This document shows positions 24,724 through 34,610 of a DNA stretch of 64,000 bases, one piece after another. The notes below the pieces were generated by a model that saw only the letters and a list, made by a program, of their open reading frames with translations, did not search any database and had not been told where the DNA came from. The stretch spans positions 23,680 to 87,679 of the forward strand of contig NZ_NRRW01000012.1 in assembly GCF_016583835.1 (NCBI RefSeq), in the 5' to 3' direction. The translations under genes were made by a program, and so were the position numbers. Each line of letters begins with the position of its first letter. Positions within the stretch are counted from its first letter, which is position 1. Origin of the DNA: Thiococcus pfennigii (GTDB lineage: Bacteria; Pseudomonadota; Gammaproteobacteria; Chromatiales; Chromatiaceae).

Positions 24724-25197
24724 ATGACGCTTGCGATCGGTGACCGGGTACCGGACCTGGCCTTGACGGCCACCGGCGAGAAGACGGTGCGGCTGTCGGA
24801 TTACCGCGGCCAGCGCCTCGTGCTCTATTTCTTCCCGCGCGCCAACACGCCGGGCTGCACGCAGGAGGGGCAGGACTTCCGCGACGCGGCGAGCGACTTC
24901 GCGGCCCACCAGACGGCGGTCCTCGGCGCCTCGCGCGACAGCCTCAAGGCCCAAGAGAACTTCAAGGCCAAGCAGTCGTTTCCGTTCGACCTGATCGCCG
25001 ATACCGACGAGGCCCTGTGCCAGGCCTTCGACGTCATCAAGGTCAAGAAGATGTATGGCAAGGAGAGCCGCGGCGTGGAACGCAGCACCTTCCTCATCGA
25101 TACCGACGGTACGCTGCGCGCGGCCTGGCGCGGCGTCAAGGTCAAGGGTCATGTGGCCGAGGTCCTGGCCGCCGTCGAGCGGCTCGCCGCCGGTTAG
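24724..25197 (+). CDS. bcp: Thioredoxin-dependent peroxiredoxin Bcp/PrxQ
   Basis: This 157-aa peroxiredoxin has the peroxidatic cysteine C45 in PRANTPGCTQEGQDFRD. The usual PrxQ resolving Cys five residues later is Asp here, so reduction may use another cysteine (ALCQAF) or an external thiol. The enzyme reduces hydrogen peroxide and organic peroxides in the cytoplasm with thioredoxin. It lies between gcvR and phoH on the same strand, with 120 and 99 bp gaps. A clear agagaggtc ribosome site precedes ATG 24724. Confidence 0.9.
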   Translation: MTLAIGDRVPDLALTATGEKTVRLSDYRGQRLVLYFFPRANTPGCTQEGQDFRDAASDFAAHQTAVLGASRDSLKAQENFKAKQSFPFDLIADTDEALCQAFDVIKVKKMYGKESRGVERSTFLIDTDGTLRAAWRGVKVKGHVAEVLAAVERLAAG

Positions 25198-25296
25198 GCG
25201 CCCGAGCGTGGGCTGCGCCGCGACCGCCCCCCTTCCACACTCCCGTCGCGCCCGCCGCTCGCCGGCCGGGCGACGACCCGCTGACCCGCACCCGTC

Positions 25297-26715
25297 ATGA
25301 TCAAGCGCCAAGAAGACAAGCCCTGCCTGTTCGTCCTCGATACCAACGTGCTGATGCACGACCCGACCGCCCTCTACCGCTTCAAGGAGCACGACATCTT
25401 CCTGCCGATGGCCGTGCTCGAGGAGCTCGACGCCGCCAAGAAGGGCATGTCCGAAGTCGCGCGCAACGTGCGCCAGGTCAGCCGCTTCCTCGATCAGTTG
25501 ATGCGCGACGCGACCAAGGAGGCGATCGACCACGGCCTGCCGATCAGTCCGTTGAGCGAGAACGGCGGCGGCTACATCGCCCCGGCCACCGGCCGGCTCT
25601 TCTTCCAGACGAGCCTGATGGAGCCCTCGCTGCCGACCTCGCTGCCGGGCACGCTGGCCGACAACAACATCCTCGCCACCGCCCAGGCCCTGCAGGCCCA
25701 GGACGCCGGACGCACCGTCATCATCGTCTCCAAGGACATCAACCTGCGGATCAAGGCGACGGTGCTCGGGCTCCCGGCCGAGGACTACATCAACGACAAG
25801 GTCCTCGACGACGTCAATCTGCTCTACACAGGCCACGAGGTCCTGCCGGCCGACTTCTGGGACAGCCACGAGAAGGCGCTCGACTCCTGGCAAGAAGAGG
25901 GCCGCACCTTCTACCGGGTCAAAGGCACCGACCTGCTCGACTGGTACCCGAGTCAGTGCCTGACGATCGAGGGCGATGAGAGCTTCGAGGCGATCGTGCA
26001 CGACAAGCCGAGCCCCGAGGAGGCGGTCATCGAGCTCGTCGAGGACTACCGCAGCGCGCGCCACAACGTCTGGGGGATCAACGCCCGCAACCGCGAGCAG
26101 AACTTCGCGCTCAACATGCTGATGGACCCGGACCTCGACTTCGTCACCCTGCTCGGGCCGGCCGGCACCGGCAAGACCCTGCTGGCGCTGGCCGCCGGCC
26201 TCGCCCAGGTGCTCGAGCGCAATGCCTACCGCGAGATCATCATGACCCGCGTGACGGTCCCGGTCGGCGAGGACATCGGCTTCCTGCCGGGCACCGAAGA
26301 AGAGAAGATGACGCCCTGGATGGGCGCCCTGATGGACAACCTGGAGGTCCTCACCCAGACCGAGGGCGGCGACTGGGGCCGCGCCGCGACCCAGGACCTG
26401 GTGCGCAACCGCATCCGCATCCAGTCGCTGAACTTCATGCGCGGGCGCACCTTCCTCAACAAGTACATCATCCTCGACGAGGCCCAGAACCTGACCGCCA
26501 AGCAGATGAAGACCCTCATCACGCGCGCCGGCCCGGGAACCAAGATGGTGTGCCTCGGCAACATCGCGCAGATCGACACCCCGTACCTGACCGAGACCAG
26601 CTCCGGCCTCACCTATGTCGTGGACCGCTTCAAGGGCTGGCGCCATAGCGGGCACATCACCCTGGTGCGCGGCGAGCGCTCGCGGCTGGCGGACTTCGCG
26701 TCGCAGGAGCTGTGA
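25297..26715 (+). CDS. PIN-PhoH family ATPase (YlaK type)
   Basis: This 472-aa two-domain protein has an N-terminal PIN nuclease-like domain (LFVLDTNVLMHDPTALYRF, then VLEELDAAKKG) covering about residues 1-150. A C-terminal PhoH ATPase domain follows, with Walker A GPAGTGKTLLALAAG near residue 290 and Walker B-like KYIILDEAQNLT. The combination is known as PhoH2 or YlaK and in mycobacteria shows RNA helicase plus RNase activity; transfer to this protein is by family. It follows bcp on the same strand. Confidence 0.88.
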   Translation: MIKRQEDKPCLFVLDTNVLMHDPTALYRFKEHDIFLPMAVLEELDAAKKGMSEVARNVRQVSRFLDQLMRDATKEAIDHGLPISPLSENGGGYIAPATGRLFFQTSLMEPSLPTSLPGTLADNNILATAQALQAQDAGRTVIIVSKDINLRIKATVLGLPAEDYINDKVLDDVNLLYTGHEVLPADFWDSHEKALDSWQEEGRTFYRVKGTDLLDWYPSQCLTIEGDESFEAIVHDKPSPEEAVIELVEDYRSARHNVWGINARNREQNFALNMLMDPDLDFVTLLGPAGTGKTLLALAAGLAQVLERNAYREIIMTRVTVPVGEDIGFLPGTEEEKMTPWMGALMDNLEVLTQTEGGDWGRAATQDLVRNRIRIQSLNFMRGRTFLNKYIILDEAQNLTAKQMKTLITRAGPGTKMVCLGNIAQIDTPYLTETSSGLTYVVDRFKGWRHSGHITLVRGERSRLADFASQEL

Positions 26716-26795
26716 TGACCGGGCGGGAAACTTTCCGCCGCGCCGCGCCCCTAAGGGACGGATCCAAGGACGCGCGACGCGATTCGGGCGTCGAA

Positions 26796-26928
26796 GTCGG
26801 GTTACGCCCCCAGGGGGCTAACCCGACCTACGGGCCGGCGAATATCGGCACGGCCGCGTAGGTCGGGTTAGGCGCGCCCGCACGGCGATCGCTGAGCGGG
26901 AACAGGCTCGCGCGCGCCGTAACCCGAC
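26796..26928. repeat. Short palindrome followed by palindromic repeat copy 3
   Basis: gtcgggttacgcccccaggg...taacccgac (26796-26827) is followed by the ~67-bp repeat gtcgggttaggcgcgcccgc...taacccgac (26862-26928). The latter is closely related to 4755-4821. They fill most of the 318-bp gap between phoH and dsbA. Confidence 0.65.
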
Positions 26929-27033
26929 ATCGGGGGCTGAACAGATCACATCGCTTGCAGGCCGCACCCCTTCTCGGCGGTGCCGATTGACTGTTTTTCC
27001 GAAAAAACGCATCTCGACCTGGAGGAGAGGCCC

Positions 27034-27696
27034 ATGACCCTGAACCGACGCCGTTTCAACTCGTGCCTGATCGCCGCACTCGGCACGGCTGCGCTGCCCG
27101 CTTGGGCGCCCGCGGGGGCCGCAGCGCTCGAAGAGGGCCGCGACTGGCGTGCGGTCTCGCCCCCGCAGCCGGGCGACGCGCCGGGCCAGATCGAGGTACT
27201 GGAGTTCTTCTCCTACGGCTGCCCGCATTGCCGGCACTTCCACCCGCTCGTCAAGGAGTGGGCCGCATCGCTGCCCGATGACGTCACCCTGCGCAGTGTG
27301 CCGGTGACCTTCGGCCGGGGTCCCTGGGAGAACCTGGCGCGCCTGCATTTCGCACTCGATCAGCTGGGCGAACTGGGGCGGCTCGACCAGGCGTTCTTCG
27401 ATGCCTTGCACGAGGAGCGCAAGCGGCTCTTCACCGAGGAGGCGATCGCCGACTGGGTCGCCGAACAGGGCGTCGATCGCGAGGCGTTCGCCACCGCCTT
27501 CAACTCCTTCGGCGCGCACACCCGCCTCGCCCGCGCCAACCAACTGGCCGCGGCCTATCAGATCAACGCCGTGCCGACGCTCGCGGTCGGCGGGCGCTAC
27601 GTCGTCGTCGGCGAGGGGGCGAAGACCTATGGCGATCTGCTCGCGATCGCCGACGGTCTGATCGCCAAGGCGCGGGGCGAGGCGGCACCGACCTGA
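27034..27696 (+). CDS. dsbA: Periplasmic thiol:disulfide interchange protein DsbA
   Basis: This 220-aa exported protein has a signal region (NRRRFNSCLIAALGTAALPA; the RRRF run resembles a Tat signal) and a thioredoxin fold with the DsbA active site C63-P-H-C66 in FFSYGCPHCRHFHP. The cis-Pro loop is NAVPTLAVGG, and the helical insert lies between. It introduces disulfides into exported proteins and is re-oxidised by DsbB, which is not in the window. The ATG at 27034, after a strong ggaggagag, is preferred over an in-frame ATG at 26980. Confidence 0.9.
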   Translation: MTLNRRRFNSCLIAALGTAALPAWAPAGAAALEEGRDWRAVSPPQPGDAPGQIEVLEFFSYGCPHCRHFHPLVKEWAASLPDDVTLRSVPVTFGRGPWENLARLHFALDQLGELGRLDQAFFDALHEERKRLFTEEAIADWVAEQGVDREAFATAFNSFGAHTRLARANQLAAAYQINAVPTLAVGGRYVVVGEGAKTYGDLLAIADGLIAKARGEAAPT

Positions 27697-27795
27697 GGGT
27701 CCGGTTCCCGCTGACCGGGGCCGGGGGGACGACCGGCGGGCACGATGCTCCGCGCCCGCAGACCCGCCGCGCGACGGGGCCGACGGTGAACGACC

Positions 27796-28890
27796 TCAGA
27801 GCGGCAGTGCGGGGCCGCCCTCGCCCCAGCTCAAGAGGACCCCGCAACCCGGGGTCTGGTGCAGATCGAGGCGCTCGAGTTGCGGCAGGGCAGCGGCCGC
27901 CTGCTCGCGGATCCAGGCGGCGAGGCCCGCCGGGTCCGCATCGCCGAGGTACGGCAGCGCGTTCAGCGGGTGGTGATCGAGCCGCTGGTAGACGGGCTGG
28001 AACAAGGCCTTGACGTCACCGTAGTCGACGGTCCAGCCGAGCACCTCGTCGAGCGGCGCGGTCAGGTGCAGACGCAGCAGATAGCTGTGCCCGTGCCAGC
28101 GCCGACGCGGGTCGCCAGTCGGCGCGCGCTTCAGCTGGAGCGCGGCCTCGAAGCGCAGTTCCTTCCAGATGCGGAACCGCTCGCCGTCGTAGTGACAGCC
28201 GGCCGTCGCGGTCTCGTAGACGCTCACCCAGGACAGGGCCGGCAACTGCGGCTTCAGGCGCTGCCAGAGCCAGCGGGCGAGCAGCTCGCTGGTCGGGTTC
28301 TCGAGCCCTGGGATGTCGTTCAGACAGGCCTGGTGGAGCTCGTCGTGCAGCGGCGCCCAGAGCGCGGCGAGCCGGTCGTAGTCGATGCCCATGTCGTCGC
28401 CGGCCAGGTCCTGGTCGGCATGGAGGATGACCTCGAAGCCGTGGCCGTGCAGGCGCCCGCACTGGTGGTCGGCCGCGACGCGGGGCAGCCAGTGGGCGGC
28501 CTCGAAGCGGAACCGGCGCCAGACGTGGACGTGGTCGCCCCCATCGAGATCGGCGCCCTGCTCGCGCGTGCTCTGGATGCCGACCGACGCGAGCCCCGGC
28601 ACCCCGAGCGCATCCCGCAGCCAGCGGGCCAGATTCTCGTCGGTCGGCACCGGCAGGTGCTCGTTGAGGTCGCGGTAGTCGAGGCGCGCGACGCACTCGC
28701 CGAGCGCCGCCGCCAACGCGTCGACCTCGCCCCCGGGGCAGGCCGCCCAACCAGGCGGGATCTCGGCGCGCACCCGGGCGATGAAGCTGTGGCCATGCAG
28801 GCGCCGCGCGCGATGCCCAGCCGGCAGGATCGCGACCCGCCGGGCCGCCTCGAACGGGGCCGCGGCGACCTGGAAGAGCCGTTCGCTCAT
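27796..28890 (-). CDS. Triple 6-pyruvoyl/6-carboxy-tetrahydropterin synthase domain protein (QueD fusion)
   Basis: This 364-aa protein consists of three successive PTPS/QueD-like domains (about residues 1-115, 122-238, 240-364). Each has an HGH motif: H32-H34, H148-H150, H266-H268. Only the middle domain has the full zinc triad, with H133 in FEAAHWL, and the catalytic Cys position C144 (HQCGRLHGH). Domain 1 reads FEAARR and domain 3 FEAALQ at the first His, and both lack the Cys. The middle domain is thus the likely 6-carboxytetrahydropterin synthase of queuosine synthesis; the outer two look structural. It overlaps queC by 4 bases, so the two are co-expressed. Confidence 0.83.
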   Translation of the reverse strand: MSERLFQVAAAPFEAARRVAILPAGHRARRLHGHSFIARVRAEIPPGWAACPGGEVDALAAALGECVARLDYRDLNEHLPVPTDENLARWLRDALGVPGLASVGIQSTREQGADLDGGDHVHVWRRFRFEAAHWLPRVAADHQCGRLHGHGFEVILHADQDLAGDDMGIDYDRLAALWAPLHDELHQACLNDIPGLENPTSELLARWLWQRLKPQLPALSWVSVYETATAGCHYDGERFRIWKELRFEAALQLKRAPTGDPRRRWHGHSYLLRLHLTAPLDEVLGWTVDYGDVKALFQPVYQRLDHHPLNALPYLGDADPAGLAAWIREQAAAALPQLERLDLHQTPGCGVLLSWGEGGPALPL

Positions 28891-29585
28891 CGGGCCGCCC
28901 CGTGGCGCGCGAGGAGCGGGTCGGCGAGACCGGCCTCGGCGAAGCCCTTGGCCCGCAGCAGACAGGAGTCGCACTGTCCACACGGGCGGTCGTCGGGGCC
29001 CGGGTCGTAGCAGCTGCTGGTCAGCCCGTAATCGACGCCGAGGCGGGTCCCGAGGCGGATGATCTCGGCCTTCGAGAGCGCAATCAGCGGCGTGCAGATC
29101 TCCACGCGCTGACCGCCCGAGACCCCGGCGGCCGTGGCCAGGTTGGCCATCGCCGCGAAGGCCGCGATGAACTCCGGCCGACAGTCCGGATAGCCCGAGT
29201 AGTCGAGGGCGTTGACGCCGACGTAGATGAGGCCGGTGCCGAGCGTCTCGGCCCAGGCGAGCGCGAGCGACAGGAAGATGGTGTTGCGCGCCGGGACATA
29301 GGTGACCGGGATGCCGTCGGCGATCTGCGCCGGGTCGCGGCCCTTGGGCACCGCGATATCGGCGGTCAGGGCCGAACCGCCGATGCAGCGCAGGTCGAGG
29401 TCCATGACCCGATGCTCGGCGGCGCCGAGCGTCGCGGCGACGCGCGCGGCCGCACGCAGCTCGAGCGCGTGGCGCTGGCCGTAGCGCAACGACAAGGCGT
29501 AGGGTTCGACGCCGTCGGCCCGGGCAACGGCCAGGGTCGTCGCCGAGTCGAGCCCGCCGCTCAAGAGGACGACGGCGCGCGTCAT
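28887..29585 (-). CDS. queC: 7-cyano-7-deazaguanine synthase
   Basis: This 232-aa enzyme makes preQ0 from carboxydeazaguanine in an ATP-dependent step of queuosine synthesis. The ATP-pyrophosphatase loop is [12 protein letters not shown] near the N-terminus. The C-terminal zinc site is formed by four Cys in [19 protein letters not shown]. The family motif [18 protein letters not shown] is intact. The stop overlaps the start of the triple QueD gene (ATGA), giving a queC-queD operon. Start ATG at 29585. Confidence 0.93.
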   Translation of the reverse strand: MTRAVVLLSGGLDSATTLAVARADGVEPYALSLRYGQRHALELRAAARVAATLGAAEHRVMDLDLRCIGGSALTADIAVPKGRDPAQIADGIPVTYVPARNTIFLSLALAWAETLGTGLIYVGVNALDYSGYPDCRPEFIAAFAAMANLATAAGVSGGQRVEICTPLIALSKAEIIRLGTRLGVDYGLTSSCYDPGPDDRPCGQCDSCLLRAKGFAEAGLADPLLARHGAAR

Positions 29586-29631
29586 CGTCGCCCCACCATG
29601 ACGGGGCGACGCGCGGGTGTCTCGGCTGCGC

Positions 29632-30537
29632 TCAACGCAGCTCCTCCAGGCACTGGCGCAACGACTGGCGCCAATCGGGCAACTGGATGCCGAAGGTCTC
29701 CCAGATCTTGGTGTTGTCGAGCACCGAATAGGCCGGACGCCGGGCCGGCGCCGGGTACTCGGCGCTGGAGATCGGCCGCAGGCGACACTGATCGCCACGC
29801 GTGCCGAGGATGGTGCAGGCGAAGTCGTACCAGCTCGCCTGGCCGGCCCCGGTGACATGGTAGACCCCCTTGACCCGCTCGACCTCGAGCTCGCCGACCA
29901 GCAGGCGGTGCAGCACGAGCGAGGTGACCTCGGCGAGCATCCGGCTCCAGGTCGGCGAACCCGTCTGGTCGTTGACGATGCGCAGCTCCTCCTTCTCGGC
30001 GAACATCCGCCGCATCGTCAGCAGGAAGTTGCTGCCGCGGGCGCCATAGATCCAGGCGGTGCGCAGGATCACGGCGTTGGCCCCGGAGGCCAGCAGGCGG
30101 CGCTCGCCCTCGAGCTTGGTCGCACCGTAGACGTTGAGCGGGCCGGTCGGGTCGTCCTCCTTGTAAGGCAGGCTGGTATCGCCGGCGAAGACGAAATCGG
30201 TCGAGTAGTGGATGATCGGGACGCCCCAGTCCTTCAGCAGCGCCCCGAGCATGCCCGGGGCATCGGCATTGATCCGCTGGGCGATGGCCTTCTCGGTCTC
30301 GGCCTTGTCGACGGCCGTATAGGCCGCGGCGTTGACCACGGCATCGGGCCGGGTCTCCTGGATCAGGCGACTGACCGACTCCGAGTCGGCGAGGTCGACC
30401 CAATAGTCGGTGCCCTTCTCCACCGAGGCGGTGATGACCCGCCCGATCGGGGCCAGGGTCCGACACAGCTCCCAACCCACTTGGCCATTGGCGCCGATGA
30501 GGAGGAGGCGGGGCGATTTGGTGGTCAACGCGGTCAT
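29632..30537 (-). CDS. rfbD: dTDP-4-dehydrorhamnose reductase
   Basis: This 301-aa extended short-chain dehydrogenase catalyses the last step of dTDP-L-rhamnose synthesis. The NAD(P)-binding motif is GANGQVG near the N-terminus, the catalytic Tyr-Lys pair is in [10 protein letters not shown], and STDFVFAGD is the family strand 5 motif. The rfbA, B and C genes are not adjacent, so this is a detached member of the pathway, which would feed O-antigen or other rhamnose-containing glycans. It lies 46 bp upstream of queC on the same strand. Confidence 0.92.
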   Translation of the reverse strand: MTALTTKSPRLLLIGANGQVGWELCRTLAPIGRVITASVEKGTDYWVDLADSESVSRLIQETRPDAVVNAAAYTAVDKAETEKAIAQRINADAPGMLGALLKDWGVPIIHYSTDFVFAGDTSLPYKEDDPTGPLNVYGATKLEGERRLLASGANAVILRTAWIYGARGSNFLLTMRRMFAEKEELRIVNDQTGSPTWSRMLAEVTSLVLHRLLVGELEVERVKGVYHVTGAGQASWYDFACTILGTRGDQCRLRPISSAEYPAPARRPAYSVLDNTKIWETFGIQLPDWRQSLRQCLEELR

Positions 30538-30776
30538 TAAAGGCGATCCCCTTCAGAAACAGGTAGGCGCCCGGGCGCCCTAGCGGCAGGCCGTGCAGGG
30601 CGGCGAGCCCACCCCGCTGATCGGGGCGGGCCGCCACCTGAGCGATCGACGGACGAGGACCACCTCGTCCCGGCGCACCCCAGGCCCGGTCTCGGGTCGA
30701 TAGTAATCCCTGCACGCCGGGGCGAACAGGGCCACGGCGCCCGGCCGGGGCGGCACCTCGTCAGAAGGGCACGTCG

Positions 30777-31316
30777 TCAGAAGGGCACCTCGTCGTCGAA
30801 GTCATCGTAGCTGCGGTTCGGCGCCGCATCGCCCTGCCCGCCCCCGCCGCCGGCACCGCCTGAGCCGCCACCGTAACCGGCCTGGCCCTGGGGCGCGCTG
30901 CCGGAGCCGCGGCCGCCGGACTGGGCGGGCGGGCCGTCGTCGAACGGGACCGAGGAGCCGCCGCCCGCCCGCCCGTCGAGCATCTGCATGGTCCCGTTCA
31001 TGTCGACGACCACCTCGGTCATATAACGATCCTGGCCGCTCTGGTCCTGCCACTTGCGGGTCTGCAGCTTGCCCTCGACGTAGATCTTCGAGCCCTTGCG
31101 CAGATACTGCTGGACGATCTCGGCGAGCTTGCCGAAGAACACGACCCTATGCCATTCGGTGCGCTCCTGGGGCTCGCCGGTGTTGCGATCGCGCCACTGC
31201 TCGGAGGTCGCCAGGCGGACGTTGGCGACCGCGCTGCCGCCCTGCGTATAGCGCACCTCGGGGTCGGCCCCGAGGTTGCCGATCAGGATCACCTTGTTGA
31301 CGCTTCCTTTGGACAT
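30777..31316 (-). CDS. ssb: Single-stranded DNA-binding protein
   Basis: This 179-aa protein has an N-terminal OB fold ([49 protein letters not shown]), a long Gly/Ser/Gln-rich linker, and the acidic tip DFDDEVPF that docks partner proteins. It would form tetramers on single-stranded DNA in replication and repair. Just downstream the last 16 bp around the stop codon are repeated in tandem (about 30762-30793), a small slippage-like duplication. It follows the YajR-like MFS gene on the same strand. Confidence 0.95.
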   Translation of the reverse strand: MSKGSVNKVILIGNLGADPEVRYTQGGSAVANVRLATSEQWRDRNTGEPQERTEWHRVVFFGKLAEIVQQYLRKGSKIYVEGKLQTRKWQDQSGQDRYMTEVVVDMNGTMQMLDGRAGGGSSVPFDDGPPAQSGGRGSGSAPQGQAGYGGGSGGAGGGGGQGDAAPNRSYDDFDDEVPF

Positions 31317-31477
31317 CGCTTGCCTCCGCGGCCGCCGCCGGCGGCCTCATCTGAAATCTATGATCGAAGGGCACCTCGCAAGGGCCCAGGTGCCCGAACA
31401 GGACCGGGATGCCCGCCCTCCCGGAGATTATCGAAGACCGGCCGGCGCACCGCACGCCGGCACGCGGCGCAGCCCGC

Positions 31478-32722
31478 TCAGGTCGGGCCCGCGCCGGCAG
31501 CGGCCGCAGCGTCGCCCGCCGGTCCGCGCAGCGAGGCGACGATCGCCAGCCAGAGCAGGGCCGCCACCGCGCAGGCGAGCAGGACGCCGCCCTGCCCGTG
31601 GGCCTGGTAGAGCCAGCCGCCGAGCAGCCCGCCGGCGAAGACCCCGGAGAACTGGAACATGGTGTAGACACCCATCGCCGTGCCCTTGACGCCGGCCGGC
31701 ACCCGCTTGGCGACCAGCGACGGCAGGATCGCCTCGAGCAGGTGGAACAGGGTGAACAGCACGACCAACCAGGCACCGAGCGCGAAGAGGCTCGCGTGCC
31801 AGAGGAGCAGGCCAACGAGGGTCCCCGCCAAGGCCGCGACGGCGCCGACCAGGACCGGCTTGGCCCGTCCCGGACGCTCGGCGAACAGGATCAGGGGCAC
31901 CATGCTCGCCAGCGCCACGAGCACGACCGGCAGATAGACCTGCCAGTGGCGCGCCGGCGCCAGGCCGGCGGCGACCAGGGCCAGCGGCAGGACCAGGAAC
32001 AGGCTCGTCATCACCATGTGCAACAGGAAGGCGCTGAGATCGAGGCGCAGCAGGTCTGGCCGGCGCAGCACTCCCCAGAGCTGGCCCGGTACCGGTTCCA
32101 GGTCGCCGTGCACGACCGAGCGCTGCGGGTCCGGAACGACCAGCGCGAGGATCAGCATACCGGCGATCGCGAAGGCCCCCGTCAACCAGAACAGGCCCGA
32201 CAGCCCGATCCAGTGGGCCAGCGTCGGGGCGAGCACGAGCGAGATCGCGAACGTGAGGCCGACGCTGACGCCGATGCCGGCCATCGCCCGCACCCGCACC
32301 GCCTCGCGCGTCAAGTCCGCGGTGAGCGCCATGACGACGGCGGCGATCGCCCCGCTGCCCTGGATCGCCCGCCCGATGATGACGAGTTCGATGCTCTCGG
32401 CCAAGGCCGCTAGCACGCTACCCAGCGCGAAGAGCACGAGGCCCGCGTAGATCATCGGCTTGCGCCCGATGCGGTCGGAGAGCACCCCGAACGGGATCTG
32501 GAGCAGGGCCTGGGTCAACCCGTAGGCGCCGATCGCCAGGCCGATGCCGAGCGGCGTCGCACCGGCCAACTCGCCGGCGTAGATGGCGAAGACCGGCATG
32601 ATCAGGAAGAGACCGAGCGTGCGCAACGCAACGATGCCGGCCAGCCCCACGGCAGCGCGCAGCTCCGGGGGCCTCAGCGGCGGGATCGCGGGCGCGGCGG
32701 CGCGGCGCTTGGTTGCGGTCAT
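31478..32722 (-). CDS. YajR-like MFS transporter
   Basis: This 414-aa protein has 12 predicted membrane helices and the MFS motif A GVLSDRIGRKPM between helices 2 and 3. Long stretches resemble E. coli YajR (GIGLAIGAYGLTQALLQIPF; GRAIQGSGAIAAVVMAL; GTAMGVYTMFQFSGV). It ends right after helix 12, so the C-terminal cytoplasmic YAM domain of YajR is absent. It is probably a proton-driven drug or metabolite exporter of unknown substrate. The ssb gene lies 161 bp downstream, a neighbourhood seen in other gammaproteobacteria. Confidence 0.85.
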   Translation of the reverse strand: MTATKRRAAAPAIPPLRPPELRAAVGLAGIVALRTLGLFLIMPVFAIYAGELAGATPLGIGLAIGAYGLTQALLQIPFGVLSDRIGRKPMIYAGLVLFALGSVLAALAESIELVIIGRAIQGSGAIAAVVMALTADLTREAVRVRAMAGIGVSVGLTFAISLVLAPTLAHWIGLSGLFWLTGAFAIAGMLILALVVPDPQRSVVHGDLEPVPGQLWGVLRRPDLLRLDLSAFLLHMVMTSLFLVLPLALVAAGLAPARHWQVYLPVVLVALASMVPLILFAERPGRAKPVLVGAVAALAGTLVGLLLWHASLFALGAWLVVLFTLFHLLEAILPSLVAKRVPAGVKGTAMGVYTMFQFSGVFAGGLLGGWLYQAHGQGGVLLACAVAALLWLAIVASLRGPAGDAAAAAGAGPT

Positions 32723-33083
32723 GCGGGCGGCTCTAGGGGAAGGGCGACGGGCCGCCTATGGTAGCAGTTCGGCCCCTGGATGGGTCCAGCGCGACGGCGC
32801 CGCCGCTGTCGGCCGCGGCGAGGCGACCGCCAGCCAGCGGTTCCGGTCCGCACCGGTCCACGCTGGGCCCCATTGCCCTCGTCGCCGCGGTGATGGATGA
32901 TGCGCATCACCATGGCCGTCGCACCCCCGGCGCCCACCGCCGCCCAGCTCATCGACACCTGCGCCGTCGTTGCCGCGCGGGGAGCGAAGCAACCCCTGCC
33001 GCCCGCGCCGCGGGCGGAACGGCGAGGCAACCCGCCTCGACCGACGGCCCGTTGACATCCGTCGAGCCACTGCTGTCATCCGC
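32723..33083. other. 361-bp divergent gap, nothing recognisable
   Basis: This lies between the MFS gene (reverse) and the glycosyltransferase-like gene (forward). No palindrome, tRNA or conserved frame was seen. Promoters for both genes are expected here but were not located. Confidence 0.4.
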
Positions 33084-33986
33084 ATGAAGAGCTGCGCCAT
33101 CGTCACCGCCTCGGACCGCAAGTACGGCGACTTCCTCGTCGAGCACTGGTTGCGTTCGCTCCAGGAGAATGTTCGCCTCGAGGACATCGACATCGTCGTC
33201 CTCGACTACGGCCTGTCGCTCGCCCAGCGTTACTATCTGGAGCACCACGGGGTGCGGCTGCACCCGGGCCGGCGCGACGGACACGTCACCGTTATCCGCT
33301 ACCGCGAGACGCGCGACCTGCTCGATGCCTGCCCCTACGAGCAGATCTGCCTCTGCGACAGCGGCGACCTCATCTTCCAGGACGACATCTCCGGGGTCTT
33401 CCAGCATCACCCGGAGTGCTTCCGCGCCGTCTGCGAGGACTCCAAGCCCGTCTTCTCCTTCTTCATCAAGGACGACTTCTTCCTCCCCGAGGACCGCCAG
33501 CGGATCACCGATTCTTTCCTGAAGAACCGCATGATCAACGGCGGCTTCATCGTCGCCCCTCGCGCGCGGATGCGCGAGCTCTGCGACGCCTGCCTACGCA
33601 TGATCCTCGATAAGGAGCACTTCGGTCCCGACCAGCTGGTCGTCAACTACCTGTTGCACCAGCAGGGCTTCGAGGAGCTGGAGCGGCGCTACAACTTCGT
33701 CGTCGCGACCGCGGCCGAGCCGATCCGCATCGAAGAGGGGCTGATCCTCGATCAGGAGGGGCGACGCATCGCCGTGGTCCACAACGCCGGCAACTTCCGC
33801 TTCCTGCGGCCGATCGACAACTTCGGCTACGGACCGGGCCACAATATCCTGAAGAAGGAGATCTACACGGCGCTGCGCGGCTTCTATGCCTCGCGCTCCG
33901 GTCTCGCGACGGCCCAGGAGACGGTCCAGCGCTCGCGCCGCGAGCTCGCCGAGCTGATCCGCCGCCTCAAGGCCGACGCCCGCTGA
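33084..33986 (+). CDS. Glycosyltransferase-like protein (GT-A fold, family uncertain)
   Basis: This 300-aa soluble protein begins with an alpha/beta strand, SCAIVTASDRKYGDFLVEHW, continues with IDIVVLDYGLSLAQRYYLEH, and carries LCDSGDLIFQDD, a DxD-like metal-binding motif in the right place for a GT-A glycosyltransferase. A later MINGGFIVAPRARM segment also resembles GT8-like enzymes. The acceptor is unknown and no glycan cluster surrounds it. The open frame extends upstream, but ATG 33084 is where the conserved strand starts. Confidence 0.6.
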   Translation: MKSCAIVTASDRKYGDFLVEHWLRSLQENVRLEDIDIVVLDYGLSLAQRYYLEHHGVRLHPGRRDGHVTVIRYRETRDLLDACPYEQICLCDSGDLIFQDDISGVFQHHPECFRAVCEDSKPVFSFFIKDDFFLPEDRQRITDSFLKNRMINGGFIVAPRARMRELCDACLRMILDKEHFGPDQLVVNYLLHQQGFEELERRYNFVVATAAEPIRIEEGLILDQEGRRIAVVHNAGNFRFLRPIDNFGYGPGHNILKKEIYTALRGFYASRSGLATAQETVQRSRRELAELIRRLKADAR

Positions 33987-34145
33987 GAACGCATGTAAGC
34001 TGTTCCGTCGACACGCCGAAATCGGCGAAAGACATCGCTTGACGACCCCTTCCCGCTCGCTCGTCCGCGGGCGGCCCACATGGGCCCGCGAACCGACGGG
34101 CTTGAAGGCGGTGCCCCTTCGATCGGGATTCCCGCGGGTCTGACG

Positions 34146-34328
34146 CTTAGGAAGGGTTCAGAAACAAACGACACAAGCGCGAAGACGACAAGAAACTACG
34201 AAATACGCGAAAGTCGCGAAAAAACGGCAGATCCTCGTGTGTAAGTTCGGCCCTTTCGCGTGTTTCGCGTGTTTCGCGTGTTTCGTAGTTCCCAGAAGAT
34301 GTACCGGCTGTTCTTGAATCGTCACTTA
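34146..34328. mobile_element. Long imperfect inverted-repeat element, family 2 copy 1
   Basis: A left arm with ttcagaaacaaacgac and tacgaaatacgcgaaagtcg pairs imperfectly with a right arm holding cgcgtgtttcgtagtt and ctgttcttgaatcg. CTTA occurs at both edges (34146-34149, 34325-34328) and may be a target duplication. No frame lies inside. A relative lies at 41728-41900. It sits in the 624-bp gap 33987-34610, in which I see no gene. Confidence 0.6.
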
Positions 34329-34610
34329 CGCCTTTTGCGTGTGTCGCTGCGTCTCTCATCGCCTCGAGCGGCACCTGCGCATCCGGGGCGCATGATTCGA
34401 AGGCCACTCCCGCGGTTCGCCGTCGCGCTGTCGCACACAAATAGTCGCCGTCCCCGGCGTCCTGCCGGGACGACGGTCGCGCGGAGACACCGGATCGACG
34501 GGGACGCGCCAACGGATCCCCCGCAGCGATCCCCGCACCTGATACCGGTCGGCGGGCGCGGGTACCGATCCGCCCAGGCACGCCGGCGCCGGCGGGCGCG
34601 AATCGAACGA

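Noticed and set aside
24121..26655. An 844-codon reverse open frame opposite gcvR, bcp and phoH
   Set aside because: It spans three confidently assigned forward genes and their gaps and has antisense-type composition (Val, Gly, Asp, His rich), so it is not a gene.
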